From a virus, in the IMG/VR virus record IMGVR_UViG_3300025112_000090, positions 1 to 33,051 of that record: a DNA stretch of 33,051 nt; one strand, given 5' to 3'. The notes under the pieces are model-generated. The model ran no database searches and was not told where the DNA came from. It saw only the letters and a list, made by a program, of their open reading frames with translations. The position numbers and the translations under genes were made by a program. Numbering within the stretch: position 1 is the first letter of the stretch; every line of letters starts with the position of its first letter. Shown piece by piece: positions 17,825-24,729 of this stretch.

Positions 17825-19311
17825 AGTATATATCCTTTTTCATATTTTTTTGGTTCTATTATATGTAAATTTTCTTTTGTTCGTGTCGCACCTACATAGA
17901 ATAATCTATTCTCGTCATCTGGATTTCTTTCATAGCCCTTCAAAGTATTTTCTGTAAGATCTGTTAACAACACAACGTTTTCAGACTCGCCACCTTTTGC
18001 ACCATGTATGGTTGACAGTTCTATTCTTGGTTTCTCATTTAACTTCTCTCCATTTTTTCTCATTTTTCTTAAATAATCTACTTTAGTTTGCCCTGCATCA
18101 TCAAATGCTTCAAACCAAACTGTTTTAATTTGAAGACCATAGTCACGTACTAATTGATCTATTCCGTAAAAAGATTCTTTGGCCATACCTTTTATTTTTT
18201 TCTTATGCCAATTTTTAGATGTCATTTGTTTAGATATGTTTTCTATCTGTTTAAAATTTACTAATTGTCCTTGTCTTAAATGTTCCCATGCTGTAGCTGC
18301 TTCGTGTAAATCTTTTTCTGTACTTCTTCTGTATTTAGAAGTGTAGTAAAGTCCACGTCTATATAAAGATTCTTCTAATTCTTTTAATAAATGTTTTGTT
18401 CTAGCCAACACCAGCCATTCTCCAGAGGACATATTAATTGTGTCTGCTGTGTAGTGTCTATGTAATGTGCCTTGATTAATTTTAGGTTGCCAGGTCTTAT
18501 CTATCCTGTTTCTAATTCTATTAATTATACCCATTGCAACGCCATGTATTTTAGCAGGTATTCTATAAGACTGTGTTAGTGGTAAATATTGTCCTTGTAA
18601 TGCTATAAAAGAATCTACATCTGCACCAGCCCATTTATATATGGCTTGATCATCATCCCCTGCAATAAAAGAATCAGTTGTTTTATTCCAAATAGTTTTT
18701 GCCATGTCCCATTGCATTAGTGACAAATCTTGTGCTTCATCAATAAACACTACATCAAAATTTGGTGACTTATCTGATTTTGTAAAATCTAAAATCATGT
18801 CATTAAAATCTATTAAGTTATATTCTTTTTTGTATCTTGCTAATTCATTTGCAATAATTTTTAATGTACTTCTTTCAAGATCTTGTGTGTGTTCGTTTAA
18901 ATCAAACTGTTGCTCTGGTGTTATATTTCTAAGTTGTGCTAATTGTATTATTCTTAAATATTCACTATCAGAATTAAATATACTTCCTTGATCCTCTTGG
19001 TGATCTGCATACGTTACAGGAAAACCTAACTTCGCGCCTAAATCTTTGTAATGTCTTTGTTGCATAACTTGATCTTTTTTTATTCCAAGTCTTCTAAAAG
19101 CTAATGAATGTAGTGTTCTAAAATATGGAAGATCATCTTCTGTTAAATTAAATTTTTTAATTGCTCTGTCTCTTGCTTCGTGTGCAGCTTTCTGTGTAAA
19201 TGCAAAGTAACCAATTTTATCAGGATCTGTTTTTTTTAAATAATCATCAACTTTATTTAATAAAGTTGTAGTTTTACCTGTACCCGGTGGTCCTAATACA
19301 ATCGTTCTCAT
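17821..19311 (-). CDS. UvrD/PcrA-like SF1 DNA helicase, 496 aa
   Basis: Superfamily 1A motifs in order: GPPGTGKTTT (7-16), an FTQKAA motif Ia (38-43), DEAQDLS (191-197), AGDDDQAIYKWAGA (motif III), QSYRIP (motif IV), ELSTIHGAKGGESENVV (motif V) and FYVGATRTKENL (motif VI). At 496 residues it is shorter than bacterial UvrD, lacking most of the accessory insertions. Expected to unwind DNA 3'-5' in replication or recombination. Its ATG overlaps the primase stop by one base. A Dda-like role is a functional alternative. Confidence 0.9.
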   Translation of the reverse strand: MRTIVLGPPGTGKTTTLLNKVDDYLKKTDPDKIGYFAFTQKAAHEARDRAIKKFNLTEDDLPYFRTLHSLAFRRLGIKKDQVMQQRHYKDLGAKLGFPVTYADHQEDQGSIFNSDSEYLRIIQLAQLRNITPEQQFDLNEHTQDLERSTLKIIANELARYKKEYNLIDFNDMILDFTKSDKSPNFDVVFIDEAQDLSLMQWDMAKTIWNKTTDSFIAGDDDQAIYKWAGADVDSFIALQGQYLPLTQSYRIPAKIHGVAMGIINRIRNRIDKTWQPKINQGTLHRHYTADTINMSSGEWLVLARTKHLLKELEESLYRRGLYYTSKYRRSTEKDLHEAATAWEHLRQGQLVNFKQIENISKQMTSKNWHKKKIKGMAKESFYGIDQLVRDYGLQIKTVWFEAFDDAGQTKVDYLRKMRKNGEKLNEKPRIELSTIHGAKGGESENVVLLTDLTENTLKGYERNPDDENRLFYVGATRTKENLHIIEPKKYEKGYIL

Positions 19312-20813
19312 TAATATGGATCTTTCGGTTTTAATTCTTTTTGATTATAATTATCTTCTTTTTTATCAAACTGTTTAACCATAAATACAGATGTTCTTTC
19401 TTTACCAATACGCTTGTCATCACAATTACATGTTTCTTTTAACATTTGTGCTGTACGTGAGTATGGTACGTCCCAACGTTTTCTAATTAAAAACTGATTA
19501 TAAAACTTATCAAATATAAAATGATGATAACCCTCTTTAGTTAATACACCCCCACGTTTTAAATCTTTTATATCAGAACCTATGTGTCTATCTAAACAAA
19601 ACTCTTCTAAATGATTTTGTAGTTGATCTTGTGTAGTCACACCTTCTGGTGGTTCTACAGGTTCGTGGTTCTTCATCAATGGGTTTATTATCATGTCCCA
19701 GTCTTTTGGTTTTACTGTTGGTGGTTTAAAATCTAGTTGTTCCATACACGCTTCTTGAAACAAATTTTGTTGTTTTAAAAATTTTACATTTTCTAAATGT
19801 AATCTTTCACCATCTACGTTTAAATAATAATATGGTTTTTCTAATTTAACTTTTTGTAAATCAGATAATAACGGAAACACAATCTCTTCACCTATTCCAT
19901 ATTTTCTAATTTTACATAATTTTTTATCACACAGATTACACATAGGTGTGTCATTACATTTATAACCCCATTCTTTTTTATCGTGTTGTCTTTTAATAAT
20001 ATCTACTTCTGATTCACTTAAAGGACTTGTAGATGCTGCTATGTTAAACATAGTTAATCTACTCTTCCATTCAGCTGGCCATTTCTTTTTAGCATAAACA
20101 CCATAATGAAACATTGCATTGTTTCTTCCACCTTCTGGAATTTTATTTATTGCCATTAATTCTATACATGGTGGCGCATCTGAATATTCTGTTACAGGTC
20201 TTTCTATTTTTATTTTATGTAGTTGTTGTGGTGTTTGTTTATTTCTTTCATATAATCCAAAAAAACCGTCTATACTAGCAGCTTCCCCGTTTTCGAGAAA
20301 GGCATATCTTGTTGTTTTGGTGTAATTAAAATATGGTAAATTTAAAAAATTTCCTGTATCATCTTGTGATTTTAATTTAATTTGTTTTGGAAATACTTCT
20401 GATCCGCCATAACCTAACACGGTTTTAATTTCTGTTAACTTATCTCTCATTAATTCTGCTTCAACAGGTTCTTCTATAAACAAAAATACATGAGCACCAC
20501 CACTTTTAGACCTACAAACAACTAAGGGTAGTTTTGCTTCTTTAATTTTATCTATTAATTTTTTGTGATCAAAACCTGCATATGAGTCTATGTCTATACA
20601 ACCCCATATACATTTATTATCATCTCTAATTGGAATAATTCCAAGACTTTGTTTACCTTCTAAGTGATCTTGCCACAATTGAGGTATAACTGGTTGTCTA
20701 CGTACAAACGATTGGCCCTTAACTTTAACTCCATTTTCTGTAACAGGGGCAATGTTAGTGCAACCATGCGCACGTTCTAATCCTTTAAATATATTTATAA
20801 ATTTCTCTATCAT
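19311..20813 (-). CDS. Archaeo-eukaryotic-type primase with PriCT-like region, 500 aa
   Basis: The AEP catalytic core is visible: WGCIDIDSY with Asp74 and Asp76, CRSKSGGAHVFLF with His108, and SEVFPKQIKLK (138-147). PEGGRNNAMFHYGVYAKK (226-243) matches a PriCT-type helical domain, followed by four cysteines (C286, C292, C295, C300; MCNLCDKKLC), a likely zinc or iron-sulphur site. The core is closest to primases described in TOTE systems and mobile-element replicons. It would make primers for the family A polymerase. No ribosome site sits directly before ATG 20813; see the hairpin at 20824-20860. Confidence 0.82.
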   Translation of the reverse strand: MIEKFINIFKGLERAHGCTNIAPVTENGVKVKGQSFVRRQPVIPQLWQDHLEGKQSLGIIPIRDDNKCIWGCIDIDSYAGFDHKKLIDKIKEAKLPLVVCRSKSGGAHVFLFIEEPVEAELMRDKLTEIKTVLGYGGSEVFPKQIKLKSQDDTGNFLNLPYFNYTKTTRYAFLENGEAASIDGFFGLYERNKQTPQQLHKIKIERPVTEYSDAPPCIELMAINKIPEGGRNNAMFHYGVYAKKKWPAEWKSRLTMFNIAASTSPLSESEVDIIKRQHDKKEWGYKCNDTPMCNLCDKKLCKIRKYGIGEEIVFPLLSDLQKVKLEKPYYYLNVDGERLHLENVKFLKQQNLFQEACMEQLDFKPPTVKPKDWDMIINPLMKNHEPVEPPEGVTTQDQLQNHLEEFCLDRHIGSDIKDLKRGGVLTKEGYHHFIFDKFYNQFLIRKRWDVPYSRTAQMLKETCNCDDKRIGKERTSVFMVKQFDKKEDNYNQKELKPKDPY

Positions 20814-20823
20814 ATTTTTTTAA

Positions 20824-20860
20824 TTGGGCGTTTTCACTCTCGCTTCCACGCCCAACTCCT
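20824..20860 (-). promoter_or_regulatory. Hairpin between Shine-Dalgarno sequence and primase start
   Basis: Minus strand: AGGAG (20860-20856), then a perfect 8-bp stem TTGGGCGT (20855-20848) and ACGCCCAA (20831-20824) around a 16-nt loop, then TTAAAAAAAT and ATG 20813. If the hairpin folds, AGGAG and ATG are about 10 nt apart; unfolded, 42 nt. No T-run follows, so it is not an intrinsic terminator. Confidence 0.62.
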
Positions 20861-20869
20861 AGGATTTTA

Positions 20870-21631
20870 TTAGTAAGGTGCTTTTTCCTTAGATTCGTCA
20901 GATCCGTGTTTAACTTTTACTTCACCCTTGCTATTTTTTTCAGCAAAGCTTTTAGCAATTTCGTAAACACCTTTATCTGTAACCGGACCAACCTTAGATA
21001 CATCCCATCCAAACCATGTTCCTTTGTCATTCGACATTTGAACAGTCTTTAGATTATAAATGTGGCTATATGTTGGTGGTGTGAATAAGCCGTTTTTACC
21101 TTGTAGCTTAAGACCCATCATGATTGAGTTCCATTTACGACTAATCTTTAATTGAGTAGCCTTCATAGATATCAATGCTGTTGATGGACTTTTACCCATA
21201 AGAATCACAAAGTGATTAGCAGTGTTTTCCAGATAATTACCATTAGGTAATCTGTCCTTCCAAGATTTATCACGAGTAGTTGTACTCATAATATCACTTT
21301 CTGCACTATGGATTGCTACAGGAGCATTTCCAGATTGACCTCTGTCTTGCCATTCGACATATTGTCTTTCATAATGGACTGGTATAACATTTATACCTTT
21401 GTCTCCATCATAAAGCTCTTTGGTCACGCTGTTTACAATCATTCCAGGTTCTGCACCATTAATAAACTTGGCATTCTGTTTATTAACTTCCGGAGATAAT
21501 TGTCCTAAAACTTTCAGAAATGGTAATGCAAGATCTTCTTGCGTCATATTCTGAGAGCCCGCATTTGCATCAGCTTCGAATGAATTCGTAGACAATGCTC
21601 CTGCTTCTTCTTTTACTTGTACTTGGTTCAT
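20870..21631 (-). CDS. Putative ssDNA-binding or replication-associated protein, 253 aa
   Basis: Acidic N-terminal 30 residues, then DLALPFLKVLGQLSPEVNKQ, FINGAEPGMIVNSVT, YDGDKGINVIPVHYERQYVE and DRLPNGNYLENTANHFVIL. The mixed strand pattern and position between primase and a nuclease-associated gene resemble proteins annotated as single-stranded DNA-binding in marine podoviruses. I could not confirm an OB fold by eye. The C-terminal end is acidic/lysine-rich (HGSDESKEKAPY). AAGGAAAC precedes ATG 21631. Confidence 0.6.
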   Translation of the reverse strand: MNQVQVKEEAGALSTNSFEADANAGSQNMTQEDLALPFLKVLGQLSPEVNKQNAKFINGAEPGMIVNSVTKELYDGDKGINVIPVHYERQYVEWQDRGQSGNAPVAIHSAESDIMSTTTRDKSWKDRLPNGNYLENTANHFVILMGKSPSTALISMKATQLKISRKWNSIMMGLKLQGKNGLFTPPTYSHIYNLKTVQMSNDKGTWFGWDVSKVGPVTDKGVYEIAKSFAEKNSKGEVKVKHGSDESKEKAPY

Positions 21632-21633
21632 GT

Positions 21634-22182
21634 TTATTGTTTCCTTTTTATTGTTGTTTTATTTCCAACGAATACGTTGAAAAGTTCCGTTGGCATTTCT
21701 TTACCTGCCTCAATACGCTCACGGACTAACGCTTTGAGAGTCATAGGCTCAACCTTCAACTTTTGTGTCGGTTGATAACCTTGACTCTCTGCAAGAACAG
21801 CATAATCAGCTGCCTTGTTATCTTCGTTTCGTCCAAAGGACACGGATATCTCGTTTTTGATTATATCCCCTAGATTATTTTCACGAAGCCAGTTAAACGC
21901 CGCTTCTCTATTTGCTATAGTGATGTTGGCGCTATAATTTGGTTTAACATCTACTGAAGAACCATCCATAAGCTTTAAATGAGATAAACCCATTTCAGCC
22001 ATCATAGTCGGAATTACTTCTCCAGATAAATGTTCAAAATCTTTTTTCTTTTCTTTTAAATCATCTTCTTGTTTTTTTATTTGTGTTTGAAGATTTTCTA
22101 ATCTTTCTACTTGATCTGCTAACGACCTAATGTTGTCTGTTTTTTGCAAAACATTTGCTCTATCTGTTTCAAAATCAATCAT
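21634..22182 (-). CDS. Replication-module protein with coiled-coil start, 182 aa
   Basis: Residues 15-55 form a coiled coil (QVERLENLQTQIKKQEDDL). A compact domain follows (GEVIPTMMAEMGLSHLKLMD; ITIANREAAFNWLRENNLGD; IIKNEISVSFGRNEDNKA), then ALVRERIEAGKEMPTELF and a basic C-terminus. I recall this as conserved in marine phage replication modules, without a firm function. It ends 3 nt before the ssDNA-binding-like gene and overlaps the upstream gene by 8 nt. Confidence 0.66.
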   Translation of the reverse strand: MIDFETDRANVLQKTDNIRSLADQVERLENLQTQIKKQEDDLKEKKKDFEHLSGEVIPTMMAEMGLSHLKLMDGSSVDVKPNYSANITIANREAAFNWLRENNLGDIIKNEISVSFGRNEDNKAADYAVLAESQGYQPTQKLKVEPMTLKALVRERIEAGKEMPTELFNVFVGNKTTIKRKQ

Positions 22183-22531
22183 CTATCTTTCCTCTTTCAT
22201 ATAAGTTAATTTCAATAGGATAATATTGTCTTTCTTGCTTATCCCATTTTAATAATCTGTATTTACCATTTGTCATGTCAGAAACTATAGAACATGCAAC
22301 ACCTATAATAGCAGGATCACCAGTCAATAATAAATAATCTTCTGTCGTAAAATCTTTTAATGCTTTTCTTAATTTAAAAATTAACGGACCAGGAGAAAAT
22401 ATTATTTGTGAAAATTCTGGTAATAAGAATTCAAACTTACCATATTTAGCTGCCCCCATAATATTAATTTTAGGTGCACCTGATTGAGTACCAGCAACTT
22501 CTTGTATTACATAAACTGTATTTTCTTTCAT
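22175..22531 (-). CDS. Hypothetical protein starting the replication unit, 118 aa
   Basis: Strand-rich soluble protein (ENTVYVIQEVAGTQSGAPKI; FEFLLPEFSQIIFSPGPLIF; DYLLLTGDPAIIGVACSIV) ending in an aromatic/basic tail. No family recognised. ATG 22531 lies 7 nt after the predicted -10 box, leaving no room for a ribosome site, so a leaderless mRNA is predicted. A TTG at 22540 would fall inside the promoter and is rejected. First gene of the 22531-15772 replication group. Confidence 0.66.
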   Translation of the reverse strand: MKENTVYVIQEVAGTQSGAPKINIMGAAKYGKFEFLLPEFSQIIFSPGPLIFKLRKALKDFTTEDYLLLTGDPAIIGVACSIVSDMTNGKYRLLKWDKQERQYYPIEINLYERGKIDD

Positions 22532-22569
22532 ACTTGACAATATAGTTATAAATGTTATGTTGTCAACTA
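22531..22569. promoter_or_regulatory. Interleaved divergent promoters, replication unit versus SNF2 gene
   Basis: Minus: TTGACA (22566 to 22561), 16 bp, TATATT (22544 to 22539), then 7 nt to ATG 22531. Plus: TTGACA (22534-22539), 16 bp, TATGTT (22556-22561), then a leader with an AGAAAGAAG site before ATG 22585. Near-symmetric arms (ACTTGACAATATA and TATGTTGTCAACT) repeat the design of 5492-5533. Confidence 0.7.
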
Positions 22570-22584
22570 GAAAGAAGAAAAATT

Positions 22585-24015
22585 ATGAACTATAAATTTA
22601 AAACAAAACCATACGCTCATCAAATGACTGCGTTAGAAAAGTCATGGAACAGAGAAACTTATGCCTATTTTATGGAAATGGGTACAGGTAAAACAAAAGT
22701 ATTGATTGATAACGCTGCTATGCTTTATGATAAAGGCAAAATTAATGGTGCCTTAATTGTAGCTCCTAAAGGTGTTGTTGGCACTTGGTATAGTAATGAA
22801 TTGCCTACACATTTACCAGACCACATAGAAAATGTGTCTGTATTATGGCAAGCTAATATTTTTAAAAAACAACAAGAAAAATTAGAAACGTTATATGAAA
22901 TAGAGACAGCTTTACATATTTTAATTATGAATGTTGAAGCTTTTAGTACAACTAAAGGTGTTGATTTTGCCAAGAAATTTTTATCATGTCATGATACTTT
23001 AATGGCTATTGATGAGTCTACTACTATTAAAACACCTTCTGCAAAAAGAACTAAAAACATTTTAGCATTAGCTAAAGAAGCTAAATATAGAAGAATAATG
23101 ACGGGTTCTCCGGTCACAAAAAATCCATTAGATTTATATTCTCAATGTTATTTTTTAAGTCCGTGGTCCTTAGACTTTTCTTCATATTATGCATTTAGAA
23201 ATAGATACGCAGAAATGAAAACATTACACATGCATGGTAGACAAATACAGGTTGTTAATGGTTTTAAAAATTTGGGTGAATTATCTGATAAAATTAAAGA
23301 TTTTTCTTATCGTGTATTAAAAGAAGATTGCCTAGATTTACCTGATAAAATATTTATTAAACGTCAAATTACTTTGTCACCAGATCAAAAAAAACTTTAT
23401 GATCAAATGAAAAAACAAGCATTAGCTATTCTTAATGGTAAGCAAAGTACAACTGTAAACGCATTAACTCAATTAATGAGATTACATCAAATTACTTGTG
23501 GTCATTTTACTGATGATAATGGTGGAACTCAACCTATTGAAAATAATAGAATAAGTGAACTTATGGATGTGCTTGAAGATGTTGAAGGTAAAGCCATTAT
23601 ATGGGCTCACTATCAATATGATATTAATCAAATTATCAAAGCTGTGGTAGCAAAATATGGTCCGGGGTCCGTGGTTGACTATTTTGGATTAACGCCAAAA
23701 GATGAAAGACAAGACAATATTAAGCGTTTTCAGGATGACCCTAAGTGCCGGTTTTTTGTTGGAACGCCCTCTACGGGCGGCTATGGGATAACTTTAACGG
23801 CTGCAAACACGGTTATATACTATTCTAACGGATATGACCTAGAGAAGCGATTACAGTCCGAGGACCGTGCTCACCGAATCGGGCAGAAAAAACCTGTGAC
23901 TTATGTTGATATTAATGCGCAAGATACAGTCGATGAAAAGATTGTTAAGGCTTTAAGAAAGAAAATTAATATTGCTTCTGAAGTATTGGGTGAAGAACTA
24001 AAGTCATGGATTTAG
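22585..24015 (+). CDS. SNF2-family DEAD/H helicase-like ATPase, 476 aa
   Basis: Motif I MEMGTGKTKVL (30-40), motif Ia LIVAPKGVVGTW, motif II AIDESTTIKT (141-150), motif III RIMTGSPVTKNP, and the C-terminal RecA-like domain with ATGs such as FVGTPSTGGYGITLTAAN and motif VI QSEDRAHRIGQKKPV. This is the SNF2 signature. Phage members are thought to remodel protein-DNA complexes or recombination intermediates. It is the only large gene on the plus strand here. Two GDTCCNN runs encode SPWSL and GPGSVVDY. An in-frame ATG upstream (22552) lies in the promoter; ATG 22585 is preferred. Confidence 0.88.
   Translation: MNYKFKTKPYAHQMTALEKSWNRETYAYFMEMGTGKTKVLIDNAAMLYDKGKINGALIVAPKGVVGTWYSNELPTHLPDHIENVSVLWQANIFKKQQEKLETLYEIETALHILIMNVEAFSTTKGVDFAKKFLSCHDTLMAIDESTTIKTPSAKRTKNILALAKEAKYRRIMTGSPVTKNPLDLYSQCYFLSPWSLDFSSYYAFRNRYAEMKTLHMHGRQIQVVNGFKNLGELSDKIKDFSYRVLKEDCLDLPDKIFIKRQITLSPDQKKLYDQMKKQALAILNGKQSTTVNALTQLMRLHQITCGHFTDDNGGTQPIENNRISELMDVLEDVEGKAIIWAHYQYDINQIIKAVVAKYGPGSVVDYFGLTPKDERQDNIKRFQDDPKCRFFVGTPSTGGYGITLTAANTVIYYSNGYDLEKRLQSEDRAHRIGQKKPVTYVDINAQDTVDEKIVKALRKKINIASEVLGEELKSWI
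23159..23171 (+). repeat. GDTCCNN heptad pair in the SNF2 gene (1)
   Basis: Units GTCCGT (shortened, with AGTCCGT in phase) and GGTCCTT on the plus strand; here the gene is on the plus strand too, so the run keeps its orientation while its coding sense differs from the other sites. Confidence 0.5.
23659..23679 (+). repeat. GDTCCNN heptad run in the SNF2 gene (2)
   Basis: Plus-strand units GGTCCGG, GGTCCGT, GGTTGAC in 7-bp phase; encodes GPGSVVD in the second RecA-like domain. Confidence 0.7.
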
Positions 24016-24045
24016 TAGGACTATACGCGTAGCGCGCGCAAATTT

Positions 24046-24531
24046 TCAATTAGAGACTTTGCCACCAGACCATTTCATGTCTGGTAAGCCTTCGGTGTAT
24101 CGTTTACCATCAAAGGTAAGCACTTGTTTTCTGTTTGATCCTGCTTCGTGATAACTAATATGTATCCAGCCCCCTGTTGGATCGTCTTTGTCGTAAAACT
24201 CCATAATCAATTGATCAAAGTCCACGTTATTTTGTAACCAATAAGCTGTCTTAATGTTGGGCACGCCAAATATTTCTAGGTCGACCGCCTGGCCCTTCGC
24301 ATGCTGCGACGTCTTTTTTGAATTAATTGCTTCACATAACGCTTCACTACGGTAGCCGCTGGTGATGGTCACTGGCTTGTCAAAGTGTGCCCTTAGCGGT
24401 TCAAGAACTTCATAACACAGATCACCTAAACTTTTAATCTCACCGGATCCTGGTGTGTTATCAATTCCTTTCCGCGTCGCTGTCATCGACTTGGTCATCT
24501 CTTTAAGAGTAAAATGTTTTGAAAGCTGCAT
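24046..24531 (-). CDS. Peptidase M15-type lysin, 161 aa
   Basis: SGYRSEALCEAI (58-69), SQHAKGQAVDLEIFG (75-89) with zinc ligands His77 and Asp84, and GGWIHISYHEAG (120-131) with His124 form the M15A metallopeptidase site. Family members cleave peptidoglycan peptides; in phages they act as endolysins. No signal peptide, so release would need a holin, and a holin-like gene lies directly upstream. Length is typical of a single-domain M15A enzyme. Last gene of the late unit; the SNF2 gene converges on it with a 30-bp gap. Confidence 0.85.
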   Translation of the reverse strand: MQLSKHFTLKEMTKSMTATRKGIDNTPGSGEIKSLGDLCYEVLEPLRAHFDKPVTITSGYRSEALCEAINSKKTSQHAKGQAVDLEIFGVPNIKTAYWLQNNVDFDQLIMEFYDKDDPTGGWIHISYHEAGSNRKQVLTFDGKRYTEGLPDMKWSGGKVSN

Positions 24532-24537
24532 ATTTTT

Positions 24538-24729
24538 TTATTGTGAAATTACTAAGGCAAATATAACATATGCCATTCCTGAAATTAATGCACCAACAGA
24601 CACTAATAGAATACTTTCTACTCTATTAATTTGATGCTCTAGTTTAAGAATCTTATCATGAGTTTGTTTCTGCATAATTCTACACAACTTTTCATGTGAT
24701 TCTATTTTTTGTAATGCGTTTTTAGTCAT
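24538..24729 (-). CDS. Holin-like membrane protein, 63 aa
   Basis: An amphipathic, charged N-terminal helix (ALQKIESHEKLCRIMQKQTH; ILKLEHQINRVES) is followed by one transmembrane helix at residues 40-60 (ILLVSVGALISGMAYVIFAL). Size, topology and position one gene before the lysin fit a one-segment holin or lysis accessory. No holin family was identified by name. The start overlaps the upstream stop as TAATG. Confidence 0.62.
   Translation of the reverse strand: MTKNALQKIESHEKLCRIMQKQTHDKILKLEHQINRVESILLVSVGALISGMAYVIFALVISQ

Noticed and set aside
19311-24015. TOTE-type defence system
   Set aside because: Primase core and SF2 ATPase resemble parts of such systems, but they sit in a normal phage replication module with polymerase A and on opposite strands; replication is the simpler reading.
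24016-24045. Alternating GC stretch (CGCGTAGCGCGCGC) between the convergent SNF2 and lysin genes
   Set aside because: Allows only a 4-bp hairpin with a poor T tract; too weak to call a terminator or Z-DNA element.
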